A DNA stretch of 64,000 bases, from contig NZ_CP109130.1 of NCBI RefSeq assembly GCF_035917975.1, forward strand, positions 2,356,001-2,420,000, read 5' to 3'. Position 1 is the stretch's first letter, and each line of letters starts with the position of its first letter. This stretch comes from Streptosporangium sp. NBC_01756 (GTDB lineage Bacteria > Actinomycetota > Actinomycetes > Streptosporangiales > Streptosporangiaceae). Positions 42,727-52,400 of this stretch are shown piece after piece. A program made the position numbers and the translations under genes. A model generated the notes under the pieces. It had not been told where the DNA came from. It ran no database searches and worked only from the letters and a program-made list of their open reading frames with translations.

Positions 42727-43668
42727 TCAGGCGACGGCACGGCGTGGCCGCAGGGCCGCCCTGGGGTCGATCGGGACGATCTCGAAGTCCCGGGTCGCAC
42801 ACTCCACGCGTCCGAAGAGCCGGTCAGGGCCCGATATGTAGAGCGTGCCGACGTTCAGCCGCTTGAAGGTGGCCAGGACGTCCGGCCAGCACACCGGCCT
42901 GACGAACCCGTCCAGCAGCATGGTCCGCACGTCGCCGCCGGTGGTGAGCACCGCGCCGTCCTGGTCCGCCACGACGGGGATCCGCGGGTCGGCGAACCGG
43001 AGGCCGGCGAGGACCTCCTTCTCCATCAGGTCGCGCAGCGGGGCCAGCGCCCTGGTGTGCATGGGGGGGCGCATGGGGTAAAGGGGCAGGCCGCCGTGGG
43101 CCCGCAGCCGTTCCTTGAACCATTCCAGCCGGTCCTCGCGCAGGGTGACCATCGAGAAGTCGTGGTCCACCCGGCACGAGATGTCGTACCACTCGCCCTG
43201 CTCCTCCAGCTCGTCGAGCACCCGCCGGAGCACGTCCTGCGGGGTCCTCGCGAAGGACTGCGTCACCAGGTCGCGGCACTCGCGGCCGGCGAACTCGTCC
43301 AGGCCGCGGGCGAGGAGGGACGTCATCGAGACGGCGTCCTCGAAGGTCAGGGCGCCGGAGTAGGCCGCCGCGACCTTCCCGCCGAAACTGGTGCCGGCGC
43401 AGACCGCGGGCTCGACGCCGAACCGGTCCGCGGACCACTCGGCCAGCGCGAGGCAGACCACCAGGAACGCCACCTGCGCGTGTTCGGTGTAGTCCCCCTT
43501 CGCCTCCCGGTAGCGGTCGAAGAGCGAATATCCGAGCACCTCGTCCGCGTCGGCCAGCAGCCTGCGCGCCACAGGGTTGATGAGTAGGAATCTGGCCACA
43601 CCGTCGAAATCCGACGGGCCCATGCCGGGAAAGACGATCGCGGGATCCGGCCGAAGATCGGTTTCCAT
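42727..43668 (-). CDS. Discrete acyltransferase (VinK-like, aminoacyl shuttle candidate)
   Basis: The 313-aa FabD/AT-fold protein has the start AIVFPGMGPSDFDGVARFL and the nucleophile Ser in CAGTSFGGKVAAAYSGA (~90-106). It carries GTSFGG where malonyl/methylmalonyl ATs have GHSxGE. His in PMHTRALAPLRDLM (~202) fits the second catalytic residue. The changed elbow argues against a malonyl-CoA enzyme and for transfer of an aminoacyl or dipeptidyl group between carrier proteins, the role of VinK-type ATs in macrolactam pathways. It is convergent with the carrier gene (66-base gap). The ATG at 43668 follows GGGAGA. Confidence 0.83.
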   Translation of the reverse strand: METDLRPDPAIVFPGMGPSDFDGVARFLLINPVARRLLADADEVLGYSLFDRYREAKGDYTEHAQVAFLVVCLALAEWSADRFGVEPAVCAGTSFGGKVAAAYSGALTFEDAVSMTSLLARGLDEFAGRECRDLVTQSFARTPQDVLRRVLDELEEQGEWYDISCRVDHDFSMVTLREDRLEWFKERLRAHGGLPLYPMRPPMHTRALAPLRDLMEKEVLAGLRFADPRIPVVADQDGAVLTTGGDVRTMLLDGFVRPVCWPDVLATFKRLNVGTLYISGPDRLFGRVECATRDFEIVPIDPRAALRPRRAVA

Positions 43669-43952
43669 CGTGGTATCTCCCTTCGCCTGTCTCCCTCAGG
43701 ACTGGGTCGCAACTGCCACCCAAGCAAGTCTGTGCGGGAGACGGCCTTTTCCAGAACCCCTAACGGCCCTTACTTCCACCCCGCGACAAGCACATTTCTC
43801 TCATGCGCGCTTCTTCGAATAAGGGGACCAAGGGGCCCGGACAGGGGATGACAGGGAGCCCGTTCCACATTGAGATGGTTTAGTGCCAGTACTTCACCGG
43901 CAGGATTATGCCTGTTCTGGAATCGTTCAGGCGATCGAAGGGCGACCATCGC

Positions 43953-45167
43953 ATGACTGAAAACAGCAACGAGCCCCCTGTCTTCCCCATGGCCAGGAAG
44001 TGCCCGTTCGACCCGCCACCCGAGTACGCGAAGATGCGTGCCGAAGACCCGGTCACCAAGGTGAAACTCCAGTGGTCGCAAAAAGAATTCTGGGTGGTCA
44101 CCCGGCAGGAGCACGTACGGCAGGTCCTCAGCGACTCGACGATGAGCTCGAATTGGAAACTGCCGCATTATCCGCTCCAGGTCCCCGTTCCCGATGAAAT
44201 GCTCCAGCAGTTGGAGCTGCCGCTGGTCGGCACGGACCCGCCGGAGCACAGCCCCCGGCGCCGCATGCTCATCCCGGAGCTGACCGCCAAGCGGGTCCAG
44301 GCCCTGCGTCCCCGCATCCAGGAGATCGTGGACGACCACATCGACGCGATGCTGAAGGCCGGCGGACCGGTCGACCTGGTGACGGCCCTGGCCTTCCCGG
44401 TGCCGGCCCTGCTCTTCTGCGAACTGCTCGGCGTCCCGGCCGAGGACAGCGACTTCTTCCGGTCGGCGGCCGAGACGCTGGTCAGGACCGACGTCGAGCA
44501 GGACGAGATGATCCGGTCGCAGATCGCACTGGAGGCCTACCTCGACAAGCTCGTCACGCGGAAGGAGACCGAGGAGGGCGACGACCTGCTCCGCAGGATC
44601 GTCGTCAAGAACCGCGAGACTCCGACGATCGAGCGGCGTGACATCGTCAACCTGGCCAAGAACCTGCTGTTCGGCGGGTTCGACACCACCTCCAACATGA
44701 TCGCGCTGGGCGTGCTCGTCCTGCTGGAGAACCCCGACCAGCTCGCCGCGGTCAGGGAGGACCCCTCGCTGCTCCCCCAGGCGATCGAGGAGCTGATCCG
44801 CTACCTCAGCATCGCCGACTCCAGCCCGGCCAGGGCCGTGCGGCAGGACGTCGAGGTCGGCGGGGTCCTCATCCGCGAGGGTGAGGGCATCATCGCGCTC
44901 ACCGCCTCCGCCAACCGAGACGAGTCGGTCTGGGAGGACGCCGACACGTTCGACATCTACCGCAAACCCATCATGCACTCCGCCTTCGGCCACGGGATCC
45001 ACCAGTGCCCCGGCGCCAACCTCGTGCGCTACGAACTGGAGATCGTGTTCGGGACCCTGATCAGCCGCATCCCCGGCCTGCGGCTCGCGGTGCCGCTGGA
45101 CGAGATCGCCTTCAAGAGCGGCACCCTCGTCCAGGGCGTACACGGCGAACTGCCCGTCACCTGGTGA
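43953..45167 (+). CDS. Cytochrome P450 monooxygenase
   Basis: The 404-aa bacterial P450 has the I-helix LLFGGFDTTSNM (~238-249), the ExxR in IEELIRYL (~284), and the heme-binding loop SAFGHGIHQCPGANLVRYEL with Cys ligand (~351). The ATG at 43953 gives the usual length; an ATG at 43908 adds 15 residues without P450 character. It lies alone on the plus strand between two minus-strand blocks and ends in a strong terminator. Tailoring oxidation of the polyketide or hydroxylation of the starter amino acid are both possible. Confidence 0.93.
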   Translation: MTENSNEPPVFPMARKCPFDPPPEYAKMRAEDPVTKVKLQWSQKEFWVVTRQEHVRQVLSDSTMSSNWKLPHYPLQVPVPDEMLQQLELPLVGTDPPEHSPRRRMLIPELTAKRVQALRPRIQEIVDDHIDAMLKAGGPVDLVTALAFPVPALLFCELLGVPAEDSDFFRSAAETLVRTDVEQDEMIRSQIALEAYLDKLVTRKETEEGDDLLRRIVVKNRETPTIERRDIVNLAKNLLFGGFDTTSNMIALGVLVLLENPDQLAAVREDPSLLPQAIEELIRYLSIADSSPARAVRQDVEVGGVLIREGEGIIALTASANRDESVWEDADTFDIYRKPIMHSAFGHGIHQCPGANLVRYELEIVFGTLISRIPGLRLAVPLDEIAFKSGTLVQGVHGELPVTW

Positions 45168-45197
45168 GGCCGGGCGGACCCGCCCGGACACAGAGCG

Positions 45198-45230
45198 AAG
45201 GGATTGCCGAGGCACCGGCAATCCCTTCTT
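45198..45230 (+). terminator. Terminator after the P450 gene
   Basis: A perfect 12-bp stem (45198-45209 with 45216-45227, 6-base loop) ends in a CTTCTT pyrimidine tail. It separates the P450 from the convergent aminotransferase gene. Confidence 0.85.
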
Positions 45231-45255
45231 CCGTACGCCGAGGACGACCCCGGCC

Positions 45256-46512
45256 TCACGCACACAACTTGGTGAAACTCTCCTCGATCCTGGTCAGCAG
45301 GTCGACGATGTGGGGCAGCCGCAACGGGTCGGCGGCGCGCAGCGCCTGCCGCTGCTCCTTCGCCGTGTCGCCGTAGAGGATGCCCGTCGCGATCTTGACC
45401 CGCAGCGCCTTCTCGCTGTCACCGAGGTGGTGGCCGCCGAGCACCGCGATGCCGTACGAGTCCAGGAGGTGCTGGGTCAGCGAGGCGGAGTCCGTGACGC
45501 CGCGCCGGGTCAGCCGCTCACGGACCGGCTCGAAGTCGGGATAGATGTAGAACCCGCCGGTCGGCTGCCGGCACGAGGCCCCGGCTCCGACCACGATCTC
45601 GTGCATCGCCCGGGCCATGGCGCCGTGCAGCCGCGCGCAGTCCGCCAGGTGTGCGCGGATCTCGGGCGGCTCGGACAGCGCGTACGCCGCGACGTCCTGC
45701 ATGGGGGTGGCCAGGGCGGACCACACCTCGCTCGCGAACGAGGTGACGCCCGCCTGGATCCGGCGCCCCCACGCCCCCGAGGGGAAGCGCGCCAGGCCGA
45801 TCCGCCAGCCGCCGACCGCGAGGCTCTTGCTGAGTCCCGTGGTGACGACGGTGCGTTTCGGCACCACCTCGGCCGGGCTGAGCACGGGATGGTAGGGGTC
45901 GTGGACGATGTCCCGATAGATCTCGTCGGAGACGATGAGCAGGTCCTCCTCCTCGGCGATCGCGCAGAGCTCGCGCACGAGCGCCGGTGAGGCGATGGTC
46001 CCGGTCGGGTTGTCGGGGAGGGTCATGACCAGGATCCTCGGATCGTGGTCGAGCACCCGGGCCGCGTCGATCGCCTCCCTGAGCGCCTCGGGTTCCGGCA
46101 CGCCGCCGCACTCGTCGGGGATCGGCACGCTGATCGCCGTCTTACCCGCGAGATGGGCCTGCGGTGCGTAGCTGTTCCAACTCGGGCGGGGCAGCAGCAC
46201 GTCACCGGGGACGACCATGTTCAACGCCATCAGCAGCGGTTTGCTGCCGGGGGCGACGATCACCTGGTCCGGTCCGGTGGGCATGCGGCGGCGGGTGAAG
46301 TAACCCGCCGCCGCCTCGCGGACCGCCGCGTCACCGGCGACGGGGCCGTAGGCGTTGCGCCCTGCGCTGGTGACGAGCCGGTCGATCAGAGCAGGGTGAA
46401 CGGGCAGGCGCGCCTCGCCGAACCCGAGGTGGACGATCTGTTCACCTCGGGCCTTGCGTTCCGCGACAAGCTGGTTGAGGGCTAAGTTGGGCGAGATTCT
46501 TCCACTGGCCAA
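45256..46512 (-). CDS. PLP-dependent class I/II aminotransferase
   Basis: The 418-aa fold-type I PLP enzyme has the Schiff-base Lys in TTGLSKSLAVGGWRIGLA (~227), Asp/Tyr contacts in LIVSDEIYRDIVHDP (~190) and NPTGT (~165). It starts at a TTG (46512) with AAGGGATC upstream; there is no in-frame ATG near. Codon 10 (46483-46485) is TTA, a second candidate for bldA control in the cluster. It lies only 12 bases after the aminomutase gene, so both act in amino-acid starter supply. It may form the alpha-amino acid from a keto acid (which would fit the leuA gene) or process the beta-amino acid. A decarboxylase-like side activity cannot be excluded. Confidence 0.88.
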   Translation of the reverse strand: MASGRISPNLALNQLVAERKARGEQIVHLGFGEARLPVHPALIDRLVTSAGRNAYGPVAGDAAVREAAAGYFTRRRMPTGPDQVIVAPGSKPLLMALNMVVPGDVLLPRPSWNSYAPQAHLAGKTAISVPIPDECGGVPEPEALREAIDAARVLDHDPRILVMTLPDNPTGTIASPALVRELCAIAEEEDLLIVSDEIYRDIVHDPYHPVLSPAEVVPKRTVVTTGLSKSLAVGGWRIGLARFPSGAWGRRIQAGVTSFASEVWSALATPMQDVAAYALSEPPEIRAHLADCARLHGAMARAMHEIVVGAGASCRQPTGGFYIYPDFEPVRERLTRRGVTDSASLTQHLLDSYGIAVLGGHHLGDSEKALRVKIATGILYGDTAKEQRQALRAADPLRLPHIVDLLTRIEESFTKLCA

Positions 46513-46524
46513 TGCGAGATCCCT

Positions 46525-47844
46525 TCATGGGTGCCGTCTGACGGCCGCCGTCAGGTCGGCATCGGTCGCCGGGTCGAGTTCGAGGTCGTCGAGCCACGAA
46601 GCGCTGCTGGAGAATCGCGCTCGGAACGGCCGGCCGACCAGCGACGGGTCACGCGCCTGCAGGAAGCGGAGCTGGAAGAAACGCCCTTCGGACGTCTCCT
46701 CCACCCCGTCCACGGCGACCTTGCCCGGCGTGGCCGACATGACCGGCCCGCGCACGGTGCGCGCCAGGCCGGGAAGCCTCTGGTACGCCTCGCGGAAGAT
46801 CTCCTGCGAGCGGGCCAGCGGAACCTTGAAGTAGCCGTGCGGGCCCGTGTCCCGCTCCACGAACATGTAGTAGGGCACCGCTCCGGCCGCCAGTTCCGCG
46901 CGCCACAGCTCGCTCCAGACATCTGGATCGTCGTTGACGTGAGCGATGATCGGCGCCTGGCAGTAGACCAGCGCGCCGGTCGTCCTGATGCGGGCCACCG
47001 CCTGCCGGGCCGGTCCGGTCGCGAGTTCGCGCGGATGGCTGAAGTGCGCCATCACCGCGAGGTTGCGCCCCGAGGCCACCACCTCCTCATAGAGCCGCAG
47101 GACGTCGTCGGCGTCCTTGTCCGTGACGAAGCGGTGCGGCCAGTAGGCGACCGACTTCGTGCCGATGCGGATGGTGCGGACCGTGTCGATCGCGAGCAGC
47201 GGCTCCAGGTGGCTGCGCAGCCGCTCGGTGGACATCACCATGGGGTCGCCGCCGGTGACCAGCACGTCGCTGACCTCCGGATGCCGGCGCAGGTAGGAGA
47301 CCAGCTGCTCGGGACCGGGCGCCGCGAAGCGCAGGTCCGCGTCCCCGACGAACTGCGCCCACCGGAAGCAGTAGGTGCAGTACGTGTGACAGGTCTGGCC
47401 CTGGCCGGGGAAGTACAGCACGGTCTCGCGGTACTTGTGCTGCATCCCCGGCAGCGCGGCACCGTCGTCGGTGGGCACGTTGAGCTCGCGCTGGCCGGAC
47501 GGATGCGGGTTCAGGGTCTCCCTGATCCGCTGCACCTCCGCCTTGAGCCCGGCCCGGTCGCCGGCCGCGTCCGCCGCGGCGAGGCGCCGGAGATCGTCGT
47601 CCGCCAGCATGCCCCGCTGGGGGAAGACCAGCTGGAAGACGGGATCCTCGGGGATCCGCCGCCAGTCGATGAGTTCTGACAGGACGTACTCGTTCACCCG
47701 GAACGGCAGCACCATCGAGATCAGCCGTACGGCCTCCCGGACGTCGTCGGGGAGCCCGTACCTCTGGGCGATCTCGTTGATGTGCCGCGGCCCGTAGGCG
47801 CGGAAGCGAGCAGTCTCGATGGGATCGAGGGTCAGCAGGGACAT
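46525..47844 (-). CDS. Radical-SAM 2,3-aminomutase (KamA family), probably not lysine-specific
   Basis: The 439-aa enzyme would shift an amino group from C2 to C3 using PLP and S-adenosylmethionine. The radical-SAM cluster CHTYCTYC (CX3CX2C, ~152-159), the GGE-like VTGGDPMV motif and the PLP-Lys motif SATPGKVAVDG are in KamA order. Lysine-binding Asp293 of KamA is kept (HVNDD), but the position of Asp330 (KamA YYIYQCD) is Arg here (YYMFVER). The epsilon-amino pocket is therefore changed, and lysine is a poor guess; glutamate or a hydrophobic amino acid is more likely. The ATG at 47844 has GGAGG 9 bases ahead. It is 25 bases after adenylase A2, which should load its beta-amino acid product. 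Confidence 0.9.
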   Translation of the reverse strand: MSLLTLDPIETARFRAYGPRHINEIAQRYGLPDDVREAVRLISMVLPFRVNEYVLSELIDWRRIPEDPVFQLVFPQRGMLADDDLRRLAAADAAGDRAGLKAEVQRIRETLNPHPSGQRELNVPTDDGAALPGMQHKYRETVLYFPGQGQTCHTYCTYCFRWAQFVGDADLRFAAPGPEQLVSYLRRHPEVSDVLVTGGDPMVMSTERLRSHLEPLLAIDTVRTIRIGTKSVAYWPHRFVTDKDADDVLRLYEEVVASGRNLAVMAHFSHPRELATGPARQAVARIRTTGALVYCQAPIIAHVNDDPDVWSELWRAELAAGAVPYYMFVERDTGPHGYFKVPLARSQEIFREAYQRLPGLARTVRGPVMSATPGKVAVDGVEETSEGRFFQLRFLQARDPSLVGRPFRARFSSSASWLDDLELDPATDADLTAAVRRHP

Positions 47845-47869
47845 CCGACCAGTCCTCCGGTCTTGTGGA

Positions 47870-49414
47870 TCATGTGGTCACCTGTGCCGCCAGTGCCACG
47901 CGGTCGAGCTTTCCGTTGTCGGTGACCGGCAGCTCGTCGAGGACGTGCAACTGCTGGGGCACCATGTACTCGGGCAGGGTCTGCGAGCAGAAGTCACGCA
48001 GTTTCATCTTGTCCAGCGCCCCCGCCGAGACGACGAACGCGTTCAGCACCGGGTCCCCGCCCTGCCGGGGCACGACCAGCGCGGCCGCGGCCGCGACGCC
48101 GGGGAACTCCCGCATCCGGTGTTCCACCTCGCCGAGCTCGACCCGGTTACCGCGGATCTGCACCTGCGAGTCGACGCGGCCGCAGTAGTAGAGCTCGCCT
48201 TCCGGGCCCCGGTAGGCGAGGTCGCCGGTACGGAACACCACCTGTCCCGACCGGGGGTCATGGGGGTCGGGCACCAGTGCGGCCCGGGTCAGCTCCGGAT
48301 CGCCCCAGTAGCCGTTGAACAGCGACGGGGTGCGCAGGTGGATCACGCCGACGGCACCCGGTTCCTCGACGCTCGCACCCGCCTCGTCGATGAGCACCAT
48401 CTCCGAGCCCGGGTAGCCGGAGCCGATCGAGAGCCTCTCCATGTCGTCGGGGATGGGATCGGGGACGTAGGTCAGCGACGCCGCCATCACCTCGGTGGGC
48501 CCGTAGCAGTTGACCACGCGCAGCTCGGGGAGCAGGCTCCGCAGTCGGCGCAGCTCGGCGAGCGGGAACTCCTCGCCGGAGAACAGGATGCCGCGCAGCT
48601 GGTCGAGCCCGGCCAGCTCCTCGGGCTCGTGCCTGAGCACCGGCCGCCAGATCGAGGGAACCCCGTCCACCTGGGTCGCCCGGGTGTCCCGCAGGAAGCG
48701 CAGGAACTTTCTGGGCCAGCGCAGCGAGGCCCGCGGCACCGGCATGATCGTCGCACCGCTCCCCAGCGCGAGTCCGATGTCGAGCAGGGAGAAGTCGAAC
48801 TGCAGCGGCGAGGTGGTCGCCACCCGGTCGTCCGGGGTGACGATCCCCCGGCGCAGCATCCCCCGGTAGAAGGAGAGCACGCCGCGGTGGCTCATCACCA
48901 CACCCTTGGGGCGGCCGGTCGTGCCCGAGGTGAAGATGATGTAGGCCGGATCGGTGGTGATGGCCTCCCGGCTGAGGCGGGGCCGGGCGGCGGGCCGGCG
49001 TTCGACGTCCAGCCCCGCCGGGCCGAACCTCCCGGTGCCGATGTGCCCGGGGATCCCCTCACGGCGCCCGGCGGGAGTCTGGACGTGCAGTGCGGGCTCG
49101 GCGGAGGACAGGATCCACTGCAACCGGCCGGACGGCGTCTCCGGGCTCACCGGGATGAACGGCAGTCCCAGCGCGGAGCAGGCGGCCAGCATCGCGATCG
49201 CGGACCCGGAGTTGTCGGATTCGATGACGACCCGGTCACCGGCGTTCAGCCCCAGTTCGGCGAGCGCCGCCCGGTAGTCGTCGACCTGGTTCTCAAGCTG
49301 CCGGTAGGTGACGACGCGGAGACCGTCGTTCTCTCCCTGCTCGATCACCGCGGGCTTGTCGGGAGTCGACCCCGCAGCCGACAGCAGGAACGTGTGCATT
49401 TTGTCGAAGTGCAT
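47870..49414 (-). CDS. Free-standing adenylation enzyme A2 (beta-amino acid:ACP ligase candidate)
   Basis: The 514-aa ANL enzyme has motifs [20 protein letters not shown] (A3), [20 protein letters not shown] (A4), [19 protein letters not shown] (A5), [12 protein letters not shown] (A7), [16 protein letters not shown] (A8) and [11 protein letters not shown] (A10). The A4 text [16 protein letters not shown] differs from ordinary NRPS A domains and recalls VinN/IdnL1-type beta-amino acid ligases as I remember them. It sits 25 bases before the aminomutase and 20 bases after a PKS gene, which fits activation of the beta-amino starter. The ATG at 49414 follows AAGGTGAG. No carrier domain is fused, so it should act on the discrete carrier protein at 42.4 kb. 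Confidence 0.87.
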   Translation of the reverse strand: MHFDKMHTFLLSAAGSTPDKPAVIEQGENDGLRVVTYRQLENQVDDYRAALAELGLNAGDRVVIESDNSGSAIAMLAACSALGLPFIPVSPETPSGRLQWILSSAEPALHVQTPAGRREGIPGHIGTGRFGPAGLDVERRPAARPRLSREAITTDPAYIIFTSGTTGRPKGVVMSHRGVLSFYRGMLRRGIVTPDDRVATTSPLQFDFSLLDIGLALGSGATIMPVPRASLRWPRKFLRFLRDTRATQVDGVPSIWRPVLRHEPEELAGLDQLRGILFSGEEFPLAELRRLRSLLPELRVVNCYGPTEVMAASLTYVPDPIPDDMERLSIGSGYPGSEMVLIDEAGASVEEPGAVGVIHLRTPSLFNGYWGDPELTRAALVPDPHDPRSGQVVFRTGDLAYRGPEGELYYCGRVDSQVQIRGNRVELGEVEHRMREFPGVAAAAALVVPRQGGDPVLNAFVVSAGALDKMKLRDFCSQTLPEYMVPQQLHVLDELPVTDNGKLDRVALAAQVTT

Positions 49415-49434
49415 CAACGTCTCACCTTCACCAG

Positions 49435-52400
49435 CTACTCGGAGGTTTCGAGTTCGTTGTCGAGGATGTCGAAGAGCTCGGCCGCGGAGACGTCGATCAG
49501 GTCGTCGTCGATGACCGGCTTTCCCTTGTCGAAGAGCTCCGCCCGCAGGTGCCCGGCGACCGCCGAGACCGACGGGTAGTCGAAGACCAGCATCGGGATG
49601 AGGCGGCGCCCGGTGACGGCGACCATCCGGTTGCGCAGCTCCAGCGCGCTGAGCGAGTCGAACCCCATGTCCAGGAAGCCCCGGTCGACGTCGACCGCCT
49701 CTGGACGGTCGTGCCCGAGGACCGCGGCCGTGTGGCTGCGCACGATCTCCAGCAGGGCCCGGTCGCGTTCGGCCGCCGGCATGTCGGCCAGGCGCCGCAT
49801 CACGTCGGTGCCGCCCGCCGTACCGGCCGCGGCGGCCTGCCTGGCGGGTAGCCGCACCAGACCGCGGAGCAGGGCCGGGATCTCGTCCGCGCGGGTGCGC
49901 AGCGCGGCGGCGTCGACGCGCATCGGCACCGTCACGGCACGGTCGGCGTGCAGCGCCGCGTCGAATGCCGCCAGGGCCTCCTGCGCGGTGAACGCGGGCA
50001 GCCCCTGGCGCCGCATCCGGGCCAGGTCGGTGTCGCTCAGCCAGCGGCTCATGCCGGTCTTGACGGCCCAGGCCCCGAACGCCAGCGAGGTGGCGGGCAG
50101 TCCCCGCGCCCGGCGGTGTACGGCGAGCGCGTCGAGGAACACGTTCGCCGCCGAGTATCCGGCCTGCCCGGCGGCGAGCACCATGCCGCCCGCCGAGGAG
50201 AGCAGCACGAAGGCGGAGAGGTCGAGGTCCGCGGTCAGCTCGTGCAGGTGCCAGGCGGCGTCGGCCTTGGGCGCGAGCACCGCGTCCACCCGTTCCGGTG
50301 TCCAGGAACCGACCAGGCCGTTGTCCACCAGGCCCGCCACGTGCACGACCCCGGTCAGCGAGGGGACCGTGCCCAGCAGCCCGGCGAGCGCGTCCCGGTC
50401 CGCGACGTCACACGCGGCGATCTCCACCTCCGCGCCGAAGCCCGCCAGCTCCTCACGCAGCTCCGTCGCCCCCGGGGCGTTTTGGCCGCTCCGGCTGGTC
50501 AGCAGGAGGCGCCGCACCCCGTGCTCGGTCACCAGATGACGGGCCACCAGGGCGCCGATACCGCCGGTGCCGCCGGTGACGAGCACCGTGCCCGTTCCCC
50601 AGTCCGGTGTCCCCGAGGCCGTCACCGCCGCCCTGGTCAGGCGGGGTACGCGAGGCTCGCCCCGGCGGACCGCGACCTCGGGCTCGGCCAGGGCGATCAC
50701 CCCGGGCAGCGCCCGCGCGGACTCCTCCGTCCCGTCGACGTCCACCAGCACGAACCGGCCGGGGTTCTCCGCCTGAGCCGCACGGACCAGACCCCACACC
50801 GGCGCCTGCCGCACATCGACGTCGTCTCCGTCGTCCACCGCTCCCCTGGTCACGACGACCAGCCGCGAGGTGGCGAACCGCTCGTCGGCCAGCCACTCCT
50901 GGATGGCGCCCAGCACCCCGCCGAGCGCCGACCGCACACCGGAGAGGACGTCCCCGGACGGGGTGGCGGCCTCGACGACCACCGCGTCGGGCACCTCGGC
51001 GCCCGCCGCGACGGCCCTGCCCAGGGTGGCCAGGTCCGGGTAGGCGTCGGCGTCGAGGCCGAACTCGTCCACCCCGGCCACCACCCACGACGGCCCGGCC
51101 TCGGCGGGCAGGTCGCCCGGCGACACCCACTCCACACCGAACACCGGCTCGTGCCGGCGGGAGGCGCCGAGCTGCTCGGCCGAGACCTCACGGAAGGTCA
51201 GCGACTCCACCGACGCCACCGGCGCCCCGGACAGGTCGGCCAACCGCATCGACACGATGTTCTCGTTCAGCCACGACAGGTGGACCCGCAGTCCCGTCGC
51301 ACCGGCCGCGTGCAGCGACGCGCCCGCCCAGGAGAAGGGCAGCAGGGTCCGCTCGTCGGTGGGCTCGCCGGGCGCCTGCGCGGCGACGCTCAGCGCGTGC
51401 ATCGAGCTGTCGAGCAGTGCCGGGTGCACCCCGAACCGTCCGGCCTCCTCGTACCCTCGCTCCGGCAGGGTGACCTCGGCGAACACCTCGTCCCCCGATT
51501 TCCAGGCGGCGGTGAGCCCCTGGAACATCGGGCCGTAGCCGTACCCCTGCTGGAGGAGCAGGTCGTAGGCGTCCCGCACGTCCAGCTCGGTGGCGCCCTC
51601 CGGCGGCCACGCGCGGAGGTCGAAGGACGGCGCCGGGTCGCCGGGGGCGAGCACACCGTCGCCGTGCAGCGTCCACGGCACGTCCGAGGGGGCCTCCTCG
51701 TCGCGGGAGTAGATGCGGAGCAGCCGCCGTCCGGAGTCGTCGGGGCCGCCGACGGCGACCTGCAGCGCGATCCCGCCGCGCTCCGGCAGCACCAGCGGCG
51801 CCTGGAGCGTCAGCTCCTCGACGACCTCGCAGCCGGTCTGCGCGCCGGCCCGCAGCGCCAGCTCCAGGAAGCCGGTGCCGGGGAGCAGCAGGCTGCCGAG
51901 CACGTCGTGGTCGGCGATCCACTGCTGGCCCTCAAGTGAGAGCCGGCCCGTCAGCACCGCGCCGTCGGTGTCCGGCAGCGCGACGACCGCGCTGAGCAGC
52001 GGATGTTCCGCCGGCTGCTGGCCGTGGTCGGTGGCCCTGCCCGTCGTCTGCGAGATGACCCAGTACGGCCGGCGTTGGAAGGCGTAGGTCGGCAGATCCA
52101 CCCGGCCGACCCCGAACCCGGCGTAGAACGCCCCCCAGTCCACCCGCACACCACCGACATACAACCGGGCCAGCGCACCCAGCAGCGTCGCGGCCTCCCC
52201 ACGACCCTTACGCAACCCGGAGACCACCGTCACCGCATCCGGATCCACGATCTGCTGAGTCAGCGCGGTCAACACCCCGTCCGGACCCACCTCCACGAAC
52301 CGGGCCACCCCGCGCTCCGCCAGCCACGCCACCCGATCGGTGAACCGGACCGCGTCACGTACGTGCCGCACCCAGTACTCCGGGTCCTGCACCTCCGCCA

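Noticed and set aside
46525-47844. Straight call of lysine 2,3-aminomutase
   Set aside because: One of the two Asp residues that bind the lysine side chain is Arg, so substrate is left open.
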